From: Candidatus Microthrix subdominans
GTDB taxonomy: Bacteria; Actinomycetota; Acidimicrobiia; Acidimicrobiales; Microtrichaceae
Reading direction: 5' to 3'
DNA length: 64,000 nucleotides
Assembly: GCA_016719385.1 (NCBI GenBank)
Contig: JADJZA010000005.1
Location: 1-64,000, forward strand
Every line of letters starts with the position of its first letter. Within the stretch, counting starts at the first letter, position 1. The notes under the pieces are model-generated. The model searched no databases. It was not told the DNA's origin and saw only the letters and a list, made by a program, of their open reading frames with translations. Of the stretch, positions 52,417-60,279 are shown piece by piece. The position numbers were made by a program, and so were the translations under genes.

Positions 52417-53233
52417 TTACTGGGGTGGTGGAGTAAACCCGCTTGGCCATGTTGTCCAGTTGTCATGGTTGGCGCCGCTCAGGTTGGCGTCGCGCAGGTC
52501 GGCGTCGTACAGGTGGCGGAGCGCAGGTCGGCGCGGGACAGGTCGGCGGAGCGCAGGTCGGCGCGGCAGGTTGGCGCGGCGCAGGTCGGCGCCGCGCAGG
52601 TCGGCGCAGGGGCGGCAGGGGCGCAGGTGGCGCGACAGGTTGGCGCCGCGCAGGTTGGCGCCGTACAGGTTCGGCGCCGCGCAGGTTGGCGCCGCGCAGG
52701 TCGGCGCCGCGCAGGTCGGCGCCGTACAGGTTGGCGCCGTACAGGTCGGCGCTGCACAGGTCGGTGCCGCGCAGGTCGGCGCCGCGCAGGTCGGCGTCGC
52801 GCAGGTTGGCGCCGTGCAGGTTGGCGCCGCGCAGGTTGGCGTCGCGTGCAAGCCAGTGAACGTCCACTACGTCGAGAACCGCCACCTGCGACACCCGCAA
52901 CTTCGTGTAGCCACGGTGGACCACATCAACCTCGCGGTAAGCGACGATCTGGCAAACATGCACCGGGTTTGTGGCGGACAGACCCCGCCACCCCAAAGCG
53001 ATGTGGAGCCCGTGAGAGCACTCGGCGGCGGACGCGTCGGCGTCAATGCGGGGGGTCCAGTTGCCGGGCCACGGCCACCGGAACGACCGGTCATGGTGAG
53101 AGCGCCCGTCGGGGCGAACCGATCGGACACCGAGGGTGACGTGTTCCCCGTCAGCAATGCTGGTGGGGAGTGTGAGGTCGAGGTGTTGTGCGAGTTGGGT
53201 GATCGCCAGGTATCCGGCTAGTGCTGCGGTCAT
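52417..53233 (-). CDS. Pentapeptide-repeat protein, copy B (indels in the repeat)
   Basis: About 270 residues, paralogue of 51107-51872. The first 130 residues are about 85% alike, and the junction into the repeat is in frame here (HWLARDANLRGANLHG). The A(D/N)LxG array loses frame near 52670 and around 52500-52620, where units are irregular, then returns to the shared ANLSGANHDNWTTWPSGF end. Two copies under equal promoters suggest a dosage or diversification need. Confidence 0.7.
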
Positions 53234-53304
53234 GTTGGGGCCTCCTCAGGCTCGGCGCTGTGTTGCGCTGCACAGAGTGTAACTCACGCGTTAGCGCTGC
53301 GCAA
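53234..53304 (-). promoter_or_regulatory. Promoter/leader/start-associated module
   Basis: -35 TTGCGC (53299-53304), 17 bp, -10 TACACT (53276-53281); element GCTAACGCGTGAGTTA; leader with GCGCAACACAGCGC-type hairpin; GCCTGAGGAGGC (53240-53251) before ATG 53233. The promoter lies 20 bp from the end of the DnaC-like gene. Confidence 0.82.
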
Positions 53305-53323
53305 GTGGGTGAGCATTCTCATG

Positions 53324-54037
53324 CTAGGCACCGCGGCGGCGGTCCGGGCCCACCCACTCGATCACTGCTGTGCGCGCCCCCTCACGCCCCAACATGAGCC
53401 GAGACCAGATCATCTCGTCCAAGACGCTGCGCAGCTGCTCGGGGCTGAGGTTGCTCGTCGTTACGATCGGCCGGCCGGCTGACCACCGGGCATCCACGAG
53501 AGACCCAAGCGTGTCGTGTTCCCAGCTGGTGAGCTGCTTCGCAGCTATGTCGTCGATCACGAGCACCCCAGCGCTCACCAGGGACGGCCGGTGCAGAGCA
53601 CCGTCGGGGCGCAACCCATCAAACAAGTCGGCTGCTGTGAGCCAGCGAACGTGCGTCCCGTCCCGTCCGGCGATCCTGCGCATCTGAGCAGCAGCAGCGT
53701 AGGTCTTGCCGGCACCTACTCCGCCGATGTGCACGAGCGAACGCCCCGCTGGTGCGTCGGCCCACGCTCGCGCTTCCTGTGCTGCAGCAGCGTCCGGGTG
53801 TCCCTCGCTTGGCAGGTCGCTCAGCTTGGCGGTCTTGAACACAGCTGGGAGCTGCCGCTCGACAAGGTCGAGCATGCGGCGGCGGAGCAGTGTGCCAGCG
53901 TCGAGGGGCTCAGCCTCGGGCTCAGCGTTCGAGCTGCGACGCTGCTTCAACCGCTCCTCGAACTCCGCGATGCGCGCCCTAAGCGGGGCAGAGGTGCCAG
54001 CTGCTCGCTCTGCGATGGGGTCGGAGTCAGTTCTCAT
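53324..54037 (-). CDS. DnaC-like helicase loader ATPase
   Basis: 237 residues. N-terminal helical part (ARIAEFEERLKQRRSS, RRRMLDLVERQLPAVF), then AAA+ core: Walker A HIGGVGAGKTY (about 98-106), Walker B GVLVIDDIA (about 160), sensor 1 PIVTTSNL (about 195), and an Arg-rich end. The order matches DnaC/DnaI/IstB-type loaders, which place the replicative helicase at the origin. It follows the initiator with an ATGA overlap, as lambda P follows O. No phage helicase gene is seen, so it would recruit the host DnaB. Confidence 0.8.
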   Translation of the reverse strand: MRTDSDPIAERAAGTSAPLRARIAEFEERLKQRRSSNAEPEAEPLDAGTLLRRRMLDLVERQLPAVFKTAKLSDLPSEGHPDAAAAQEARAWADAPAGRSLVHIGGVGAGKTYAAAAQMRRIAGRDGTHVRWLTAADLFDGLRPDGALHRPSLVSAGVLVIDDIAAKQLTSWEHDTLGSLVDARWSAGRPIVTTSNLSPEQLRSVLDEMIWSRLMLGREGARTAVIEWVGPDRRRGA

Positions 54038-54902
54038 AGCTCGATCAGCCCTCCTGGCCCGCTGCGTTGCGGCAGTTGCCGCGGCCCCCCATTGTTGCGC
54101 ACCGCAGTGACACTTTCGGGCTCATCAGCCCAACACCCTTTGTTAAGCCACGTCGCTGGGTACTTAACGAACTGCGCTGCAGTGCTGAGCTGGTCGACCT
54201 CTTTGGCGTACCGCTGAGCGCCGGCAAGAATCTCCTCGAGCTGGGCCCCGTCATTGAGCGCCTTGGTGAGCGCCTTGGCTGCAGCCTTGGGTTCCTTGCG
54301 TCTGGGGTACACCGCCCAGAACTGCTTCGAACGGGTCGTTGCTGCTGGGATCGTGCGCCGAGGCGTCAGCCGAGGGTATGTGTTTCTCTTTCCCCTGGGT
54401 CTCTTTCTTACTGGGTCTCTTTTTGCATGCAGGTTCCGGCAGGAACACTCCTGCCAGATTCGGCAGCAACAGTGCTGCAGCTTTCTGCATGATCGTTGCT
54501 GCAGGATTCTGCAGGAACGGGGAGCGACTGCTGCAGCGACCCCCACGGTGGGACTTCGCCGCGCTGCTGGCAGATGTGCGTCTTGCTGCTCGTGTTCATC
54601 CGCCGGCGCCGGTACACCCAGCCGCGGTCAACCAGCTCCCCGAGGTGTGTGGAGATGGTGCGCTCAGCTGGGATGAGCGCCTCGACCTCGTCGCGGGTGC
54701 CGTGCCCGTACTGGACACCTCGAGTAATGAGCCGCTCCCTGATACCGGGGATTCCTGGCCATGCTTGCGACGTGTCGCCGGCGAAGCTGAGTAACACGGC
54801 GTACATTTCTTTGGCTGCTGCGCTCAGCGCTGGGTCGAACACGAGCGAGTCGGGAACGATTCGGAATGTGGATCGGGTGGTGAGCGTATGTCTGCTGCTC
54901 AT
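54034..54902 (-). CDS. Replication initiator (winged helix plus O-like C-terminal domain)
   Basis: About 285 residues, start MSSRHTLTTRSTFRIVPDSL at 54902. Residues about 15-100 are a winged helix (FDPALSAAAKEMYAVLLSFA, PAERTISTHLGELVDRGWVYRRRR). A Ser/Cys-rich linker encoded by the iterons follows. The C-terminal domain has FWAVYPRRKEPKAAAKALTKAL...QFVKYPATWLNKGCWADEPE, the pattern of lambda-O-like and DnaD-like initiators. One extra base (GCATGCAG instead of GCTGCAG near 54428) breaks the frame in this reading. It likely binds the iterons in its own gene and hands over to the DnaC-like loader. Confidence 0.75.
54425..54521. repeat. Iteron array, diverged allele
   Basis: Units start at 54425, 54450, 54474 and 54498. 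The last two equal those of the first reading, while the first two differ (CCTGCCAGATTCGGCAGCAA). So origin repeats and the initiator C-terminal domain differ together between haplotypes. Confidence 0.6.
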
Positions 54903-54909
54903 CTCGTTG

Positions 54910-54921
54910 GCCTCCTCAGGC
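54910..54921 (-). promoter_or_regulatory. Start-associated sequence of the initiator gene
   Basis: GCCTGAGGAGGC, 8 bp before ATG 54902, without a promoter copy. Confidence 0.7.
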
Positions 54922-55063
54922 TTCTGGGTTGCGTTGCTGCCCGAGCGTAACCCTCGGGCGTTGGGTTGGCGCTGCTGTCCGCTCTGAGCTGCCCTACAGC
55001 GCCGCTCTCGTGTTCCCCGCTGCAACTGTGCAGCACAGCAGAAAACACGAGCGGGGGACGTGC

Positions 55064-55775
55064 TCAGCGGGACAGTGCTGGGGGATCTGCCTCCGTGCTC
55101 AAGGTGTTGGACAACCTGCCACACGTCTGCTGCGTTGCGGCCGGTCGGCTCGATCGAGTCGCACAACTCGGGAGCCCCGCCCACCTCGAGCGCCGAGAAA
55201 ATAGCTCGGGCCCACGAGAGGCCTTCCCCGTAGCGCAGCTGCAGCGCTGTCCGCGCTACGTCGTAGATGCGCACCGGGTCGGACTCCTCGTCGAGCGGCT
55301 GCAGCGTGGACTCCTGCAGCAGCCTGGCCGGCTCGGGGTCGGAGACGTTGGTGCCCATCGTGTAGTCGAGCCACTCGATCAGCTCGCTCAAGTCATGCCC
55401 AACCAGAGCGGGGCGCATCTTCAGCCTCGGGGGGCGCCGCATCTTCTCGATGAGTTCCCCGAGCAGCTTGTTGGCCCGGTATTGCATCTCACCGGGGGCC
55501 GGCGCGGTGTACCGGTCTTTGGTGCTGCCGTCTCGGGGGAGCTGCTCGGGGGCTGCTGGCGTGAGCAGGTCGAGCTGTGTAAGTGCTTCGCTGAGCGTGG
55601 TCGTGCGTGCCTCGATCGACATGTCCTCCCGCAAGTACCAACGGACGCTAGAAGACCAGGCATCGCTTCGTGCCCAGTAGCTCCCACACGGTGAAGCCCA
55701 GTTGGTTCCGTTGCTGCCCCTGTCGGGCTCGGTCCATCCTCGCTCTGCGAGCGCTGCAGTGAGTTGGTCATCCAT
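55064..55775 (-). CDS. Unknown protein of the replication module
   Basis: About 237 residues, MDDQLTAALAERGWTEPDRGS start at 55775. Conserved blocks SYWARSDAWSSSVRWYLREDMS, APGEMQYRANKLLGELIE, ELIEWLDYTMGTNVSDPEPA and LRYGEGLSWARAIFSALEV. This reading has one extra C near 55086, which would fuse it to the initiator; the first reading gives the natural stop. Its middle is allelic between the readings. No known motif. Place between annealing protein and initiator suggests a DNA-processing accessory. Confidence 0.6.
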
Positions 55776-55776
55776 C

Positions 55777-56640
55777 TCAGCGACCCCCGTTTCCCTGGTT
55801 GGCATGCTGCGAGAGAGCGTCAGCCTCAGCTTCTCGGCGTGCTCGCTCAGCATGGGCGTCCGCCTGTTCCTTGGACTCCCGAGCGAGTCGCTGCGCTCGT
55901 GTTTCGCTGCCCTCCAGATGAGCGTTAGCCTCGTCGATCATCTGCGCTTGCTGCGGTGGTGCTTCCTCCTCAGCTGCGAGATGGTCGCGCTGCGCCTGAA
56001 TCTTCTCCAACCTCGTCGCCAGCTTCTGAGCCTCAGCGAGCTGGTCAGCGTTCCAGTCTTGGAACCCTGCTCGTGTGATTGGCGGCCATTGGTGCGTGTC
56101 AAACGCCGCGGTCGCCTTCTTGCGCAGGTCCTCGTCTGTGAGCGCCTTGAACCGCTTCCCGACTGCTTGCACGTCTTGGGCTGCAGCTGGGGGAGGGGAC
56201 GCTGCTCGTGCGTCGTCGTCCTTCCCGATTGCGATGTTCAGCGCCGCTCCGAGGGCGTAGCGCTTGGCGTAAGTGAAGATCCCGCCGGCTTTCTGGCCGT
56301 CAACACCTCGGGGCATGATGAGCCCAAACTCAACCCACCCTCCCGACTTGTGGCGAAACCTCGTGCGCACGTCAATGTCGCCGGGGTAGGGGCACGGCTG
56401 CGACGACTGCACCACCATCACGTCAGCCGCCTCGAAGTGCGGCCGGAGCGCTGTTTGGAGCGCCTCGAACGACAGGTAGCGGTAGGTGTATTGGCCGGTA
56501 TCCGCTTCGCTGTCCGCTTCGATGCGTTGCACTGCGTCTTGGATCTTTGCGACCGCTTCCCAGGCTGCGCCCGGGTCAGCGCCTCCCTCTTGCGTTCCGT
56601 GGTTCCACGCTGGGACTGCGTCGAGTAGTTGGGTTTCCAT
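55777..56640 (-). CDS. erf: Erf-type single-strand annealing protein
   Basis: 287 residues. Erf core at about 25-140: WEAVAKIQDAVQRIEAD, YTYRYLSFEALQTALRPHFEAADVMVVQSSQ, VRTRFRHKSGGWVEFGLIMP, QKAGGIFTYAKRYALGAALNIAIGKDDDA (the GxxxTYAKRYxL...D.DA signature is complete). Then a linker and a long charged C-terminal helix rich in Gln, Glu and Ala. Erf proteins pair complementary strands, used for genome circularisation or recombination. Next to the Gam-like gene it forms a recombination pair. Confidence 0.85.
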   Translation of the reverse strand: METQLLDAVPAWNHGTQEGGADPGAAWEAVAKIQDAVQRIEADSEADTGQYTYRYLSFEALQTALRPHFEAADVMVVQSSQPCPYPGDIDVRTRFRHKSGGWVEFGLIMPRGVDGQKAGGIFTYAKRYALGAALNIAIGKDDDARAASPPPAAAQDVQAVGKRFKALTDEDLRKKATAAFDTHQWPPITRAGFQDWNADQLAEAQKLATRLEKIQAQRDHLAAEEEAPPQQAQMIDEANAHLEGSETRAQRLARESKEQADAHAERARREAEADALSQHANQGNGGR

Positions 56641-56645
56641 CTTGG

Positions 56646-56657
56646 GCCTCCTCAGGC
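56646..56657 (-). promoter_or_regulatory. Start-associated sequence of the Erf gene
   Basis: GCCTGAGGAGGC, 6 bp before ATG 56640; no promoter copy between the Gam-like gene and it. Confidence 0.7.
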
Positions 56658-56674
56658 TTCGTGTTGGTTGGTGC

Positions 56675-57380
56675 TCAGCTCTCGGCTGGCTTGGTGGGTG
56701 TGATCTCAACAGTCATGTTCTCGGGTTCGATGTAGAGACCCGGGACAACCTCGCCAGTAGAGGGGTAGATGATCGCCCCGTCCTTGACCTCCACGAGCCG
56801 CTTCACCTTTGTCCATGACCGGCACCTGCTTGGCAGGAACAACCTTGAGTGCCTCAGTGGCAGGGGCCCCTAGCTTCTTGAGCCACGCGACCAGCTTCGC
56901 CTCGCCTTCCTTGCCGGCCACCTTCTTGGCGTAGGCAGCAGTCCGAGTTGACGACACGACCACGGCGGGCAGCTTCTTCGACTTGATCTCGTCGCCCGAG
57001 TCCTCGCGGATCCGCTCGATGTACGTCTTGAGGGTTCGTTCGTAGAACCACTTGCGACGCTCGGGCTCGGCAGTCACTCGCTCGTGCCAACCCAGAGCGA
57101 TCGCACGCTGAGCGGCGGCCGCTTCGTCGATCTGGTCGAACATCTTGGCCAGCTCAGTGTCGTGCTGGCGCAGTTGCTCGTCAGCGCGAGCCCACCGGCG
57201 TCCGGCCTTGTCGGCCTCGACTTCGTCCTCGGGGCGCCAGACCCCCTCGATCTGTTCGTCTGTGATATCTGCGCGCTCTCCGAGCTGCAGCAGGTTGGCA
57301 ATATCGGCGTCGTCCACGGGGTCGTCGCCAACGACCGGCAGGGTGCGCGGCAAGTCGAGTACGGGCTTGTCTTCGGGCAT
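56675..57380 (-). CDS. Mu Gam-like host-nuclease inhibitor
   Basis: About 234 residues. An acidic start, then a helical coiled-coil part (RADEQLRQHDTELAKMFDQID, YERTLKTYIERIRE), then SKKLPAVVVSSTRT, EAKLVAWLKKLGAPATEALKVVPAKQ and TGEVVPGLYIEPENMTVEI: the LP...SR, AWLK and TGExVPGV order of the Gam family. An extra base near 56812 breaks the frame here; the first reading restores it (VMDKVKRLVEVK). The family binds double-stranded DNA ends and blocks RecBCD/AddAB-like nucleases. First gene of the recombination-replication operon. Confidence 0.75.
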
Positions 57381-57455
57381 TCTGTGCCTCCTCAGGCTTC
57401 GGGTGCGCTGTGTTGCGCTGCACAGAGTGTAACTCACGCGTTAGCGGGGGTGCAA
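57381..57455 (-). promoter_or_regulatory. Promoter/leader/start-associated module
   Basis: -35 TTGCAC (57450-57455), 18 bp, -10 TACACT (57426-57431), element GCTAACGCGTGAGTTA, a GTGCAGCGCAACACAGCGCAC leader stem-loop (shown in part), then the start-associated sequence before ATG 57380. It drives the recombination-replication operon. Confidence 0.85.
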
Positions 57456-57469
57456 CCCCGGGCACGGAA

Positions 57470-57500
57470 CGGCCCCCGCAGCTTGAAGCTGCGAGGGCCG
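57470..57500 (-). terminator. Terminator of the lysis module
   Basis: Stem of 15 bp (CGGCCCTCGCAGCTT / AAGCTGCGGGGGCCG, one G-U) with almost no loop, followed by TTCCGT on the minus strand. It lies between the last lysis gene and the next promoter. Confidence 0.75.
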
Positions 57501-57563
57501 AACCGGAGCGCTGAGGAACTCACAACGTACCACGCCACGTTGACAACAGATAGCCCCAGGCTG

Positions 57564-57983
57564 TCAGGAGTCGATCTCAATCCCAGCCGCAGCGATCAAG
57601 TCGCGCAGGTTGCCAACCTCGCGGCGTAGTGCGCTCAGCACCACAGAACACTCATCGGCCTCGTCGTAGGCTTGGCGCAGCAGCTGCCGAGACACAGTCA
57701 GCTGTTCGCTCATCGCTGTGTTCTGGGCCTGGAGCTGAGCAAGCAACGACTCGAACCCAGCAACGACCGCAGCGTTCTTCTCTACGTCAGCGCGGTCTTC
57801 TTCGACTTCTTGCCGGTCAGCTTCGATCTGGGTTTGCTTGAGCGTCACAGCCTTAGTGGCGAGCTGCCCGAGATAGGAGTAGTAGCCCACCATGATCGTC
57901 GCGATCGCTGTCGGAACAGCAGCGAGCAGCGCCACAATGTGTGGGCTCAGCGCTGCGACCACCACCACAGCTGGGGAGTTCAT
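57564..57983 (-). CDS. Membrane-anchored coiled-coil protein
   Basis: 139 residues from ATG 57983 (ATGA overlap). One hydrophobic segment (residues 4-32, VVVVAALSPHIVALLAAVPTA), then a long heptad region (QTQIEADRQEVEEDRADVEKN) to the end. Topology resembles Rz-like spanins or other envelope-disrupting proteins, but those are Gram-negative features, so only a lysis-associated membrane role is inferred. Confidence 0.6.
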   Translation of the reverse strand: MNSPAVVVVAALSPHIVALLAAVPTAIATIMVGYYSYLGQLATKAVTLKQTQIEADRQEVEEDRADVEKNAAVVAGFESLLAQLQAQNTAMSEQLTVSRQLLRQAYDEADECSVVLSALRREVGNLRDLIAAAGIEIDS

Positions 57984-58405
57984 GGGAGCGGCAGCCGGCC
58001 TCGCCGGATCGACGTGATAACTGTCGTCGGCACGTAGGGGATCACAGCGAACATCGCGTCGAGCACAGCAGCAACAATGAACATCACGAACATCGGCACC
58101 CACTCCCACGTGAACGCAATCATCAGGCCGAGCACAAAGTTGAGAGCGAACGACAGGACGAGCACAGCGCGACCGTAGAACCGGCCAGGGCGCCAAGCAG
58201 CCCCGACGAGCAGCAACCCAATCCCAGCGAGGAGCGCAGCCCACACGTGAATGGGCGCAACCCACGCCACAACTGTGTACCCAGGACTAGACGGGTCTGC
58301 AGCGTCAACGTAGGTGAGCACGAGACCCAACGATCGAACAGCAGCAACAGCGAAGTAACCGCGCAACAGCCAGTCAACAGTGCGAGCGTTGCTGTGATCG
58401 CCCAC
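57980..58405 (-). CDS. Four-helix membrane protein
   Basis: 141 residues with hydrophobic segments at about 14-32, 43-68, 75-95 and 100-120. GTG start; GAGGGG lies directly in front. It could be a second holin/antiholin or an immunity factor. The partner reading is intact with a small allelic change near residue 33. Confidence 0.65.
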   Translation of the reverse strand: MGDHSNARTVDWLLRGYFAVAAVRSLGLVLTYVDAADPSSPGYTVVAWVAPIHVWAALLAGIGLLLVGAAWRPGRFYGRAVLVLSFALNFVLGLMIAFTWEWVPMFVMFIVAAVLDAMFAVIPYVPTTVITSIRRGRLPLP

Positions 58406-58416
58406 CCCTCAGCCTG

Positions 58417-58664
58417 CTACTTCTTTTTGATGGCAGCGCTGATCTCTTTGAGCGCTGCCAGCTGCTGGGCCGACTGCGACTTGAGCAACGCCACGTCCTT
58501 CGGGTCCGTTCGCATCAGAGCGGTCCACTCGGCCAGCTTGTTGAACTGCTGGCCAAACAGGTCCTTCGAGCACAGCGCAAGATGAACTCCAAGATTCCGT
58601 TCGTTTGGGTCTCCAGCTTCCGGTCAAGCATTGCTTCAAACTTGCGTTCGTCTTCGGGGGTCAC
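58417..58664 (-). pseudogene. Small coil protein of the lysis module, second reading
   Basis: This is the partner of 5157-5402. A patch at 58555-58580 differs by substitutions plus two extra bases, breaking the frame between ILEFI and GQQFNKLAEW. The rest is identical. Confidence 0.55.
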
Positions 58665-59198
58665 GAAATACTCCTCGGTGGGGTGGGGCGGGTTGGGGGG
58701 TAGTGGGTTGGGTCCTGGTGGCAACGGCCATCCTGCTTGCGACCACTTGCGGATCGGTTTGCCAGGGCACGACGTGGATTTCCAGTCGCTGTGCCGCCAT
58801 CTGAGAGAGGAGCGCAGCAGTGCAGCAGAAAGGTGGAACGCCCGCTTGGCTTCCGTGGTTACCGCGTCGTCGCCGCCGGCGAGGTAGCAAACAGCGTATG
58901 ACCGCTGGTTGCCAGCGTTGGTCCCGTTGGCTGCAGTGCGCCGGTTGGCCCACCGGCCTTGGTAGATGATCCCGTGGGGGCATACGACCGCCGAATACGC
59001 GAGACCGCTCCACCCTTTCGACAGGTGGTAGTCGTGCCACGCCCTGACAATGGTGGGACACCGATTATGGTCGGAACGGTTCACTCCGCCCTTGCCCCAC
59101 GGCGAGTCCCCGCCGTAGTGAGCGGTAATGCCCTCGTCTGTGATGTTGCTCGACAAGGCTTTGAACTTGAGACCGAGAGAGACAACAGAGCTAGTCAC
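58661..59198 (-). CDS. N-acetylmuramoyl-L-alanine amidase endolysin (PGRP/Amidase_2)
   Basis: About 178 residues from GTG 59198 (GTGA overlap with the holin stop). GITAHYGGDSPWGKGG gives the first zinc His; then AWHDYHLSKGWSGLAYSAVVCPHGIIYQGRW, the PGRP core, NAGNQRSYAVCYLAGG, and HSDWKSTSCPGKPIRKW with the second His and the Cys ligand. It cleaves the bond between MurNAc and the stem peptide. A Pro-rich tail ends the protein. Six G near 58693 (five in the partner) would fuse it to the next gene; the partner's GTGA junction looks right. Confidence 0.82.
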
Positions 59199-59722
59199 GG
59201 CTCGCTCCTCTTGACTGCATCTTCCCACGCCAGCACCTCGAACAGCTCAACCAGGTCACCCGGTGGGCGCAGCTCATCGTCGTCAGCGTCGGTGTCCTCA
59301 GGGTGGGGATCGCTCGAGGCGGGAGGGCTCACAAAGTCTGGGTGATCAACGACAGGGTCAACATTGGTTCCCATTAGCGTTGCCATGACGCCAGGGTGAG
59401 AGTCCAACAGCGTTACCGACAGGGGGCTCGACGAAAGCAAAGGACGCAGACCGGGCAGGTTCGCAGCAACAGTTTCAACGTCAGGGTCTCCAGGAGCTGG
59501 GGGCCACGGCTTCACTTTCCGACGGGCGAGCACAATGCCAACCAGCGCGCCGATCGCGTTGGCGACGAGATACACCGCCTTCGTTTGATCCACAGTGAGC
59601 GTCGCCCCGAACGCAGTGACGAGAACAGTCAGGGCGTTGACGAGAGCGAGCACCCCCGAGATGATCGCTGCGACGGGCTCACCTCGCACAAGGCCGGACA
59701 GGGACTCTCTTGGTTGGCTCAT
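59195..59722 (-). CDS. Holin-like membrane protein
   Basis: 175 residues. Two hydrophobic segments (residues 16-37 PVAAIISGVLALVNALTVLV, and 47-66 AVYLVANAIGALVGIVLARR) followed by KVKPW, the arrangement of actinophage holins. The long acidic C-terminal tail (DPHPEDTDADDDELRPPG) is unusual for holins of about 100 residues. It directly precedes the amidase and shares a GTGA. Likely times membrane opening. Confidence 0.65.
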   Translation of the reverse strand: MSQPRESLSGLVRGEPVAAIISGVLALVNALTVLVTAFGATLTVDQTKAVYLVANAIGALVGIVLARRKVKPWPPAPGDPDVETVAANLPGLRPLLSSSPLSVTLLDSHPGVMATLMGTNVDPVVDHPDFVSPPASSDPHPEDTDADDDELRPPGDLVELFEVLAWEDAVKRSEP

Positions 59723-59779
59723 CCACGCAATCTACCACCAGGCGGGCGCCCAGTAGTGCCCCACTGTCTTCGCAGGCCG

Positions 59780-59992
59780 CTACACCAGCCGCGTAACCGG
59801 CTCGGGCACTGGCACAGTCGCCGGCGGCGGGGGAGGGGCCAGCACGGGCGCTTCTGTGGGCTCGGGGCGTCCTGGCTCTGCTGGCGGCTCCACGTCAAGC
59901 AACACGAGCGCCACGAGCAGCAGCACCACACACCCCGCAGCAACGACCGCTAAGCGGGTACGAACCGACACCGCTCGCCACGCTGCGATCAC
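59780..59992 (-). CDS. Membrane-anchored Pro-rich protein
   Basis: 70 residues from GTG 59992 (GTGA overlap). RTR precedes a hydrophobic helix (LAVVAAGCVVLLLVALVLL), then a Pro/Glu/Ala tail (PAEPGRPEPTEAPVLAPPPP) that would reach into the cell wall. Could help span or weaken the wall; unknown. Confidence 0.6.
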   Translation of the reverse strand: MIAAWRAVSVRTRLAVVAAGCVVLLLVALVLLDVEPPAEPGRPEPTEAPVLAPPPPPATVPVPEPVTRLV

Positions 59993-60279
59993 AGTCCCAC
60001 CCCTGCCAGGACCATGAGCACCGTGACGGTAACTAGCAGCGCAATGAAGCACACCACGCCGATTACTGTGGCGATGCGCATTACGAGCGTCTCTAGCGGG
60101 TCGCTCGCTGCAGCGCTCTGAGGCGCCTTGTCTAGCTCGGAACGGTAGTGCTCCCAGACCACTCCGAATGAGTCGTCGCTAAGACTGTGTGCCAAGGCGC
60201 TTGGCACGTCGGGCAGCCACCTGCCGGTCCCCAGCTCGATCCGGCCGGGCTCGTCTGGAGCGAACGGGGGACCAGCCAT
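59989..60279 (-). CDS. C-terminally anchored small membrane protein
   Basis: 96 residues from the ATG sharing TAATG with the preceding stop. Soluble N-terminal part (LPDVPSALAHSLSDDSFGVVW), then a C-terminal hydrophobic helix (IATVIGVVCFIALLVTVTVL). Possible holin partner. Confidence 0.6.
   Translation of the reverse strand: MAGPPFAPDEPGRIELGTGRWLPDVPSALAHSLSDDSFGVVWEHYRSELDKAPQSAAASDPLETLVMRIATVIGVVCFIALLVTVTVLMVLAGVGL

Noticed and set aside
51130..52860. CRISPR-like or minisatellite array
   Set aside because: The GCGCAGGTCGGCGCC-type repeats have a 15-bp period and encode A(D/N)LRG pentapeptides; no spacers.
54408..55853. One 481-residue fusion of the unknown protein and the initiator
   Set aside because: It depends on a fifth C near 55086. 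The other reading has four and gives a normal stop, and a start-associated sequence sits before the initiator ATG.
58515..59228. Amidase with a C-terminal coiled-coil domain
   Set aside because: It depends on a sixth G near 58693; with five the amidase stop overlaps a GTG with a strong ribosome site.
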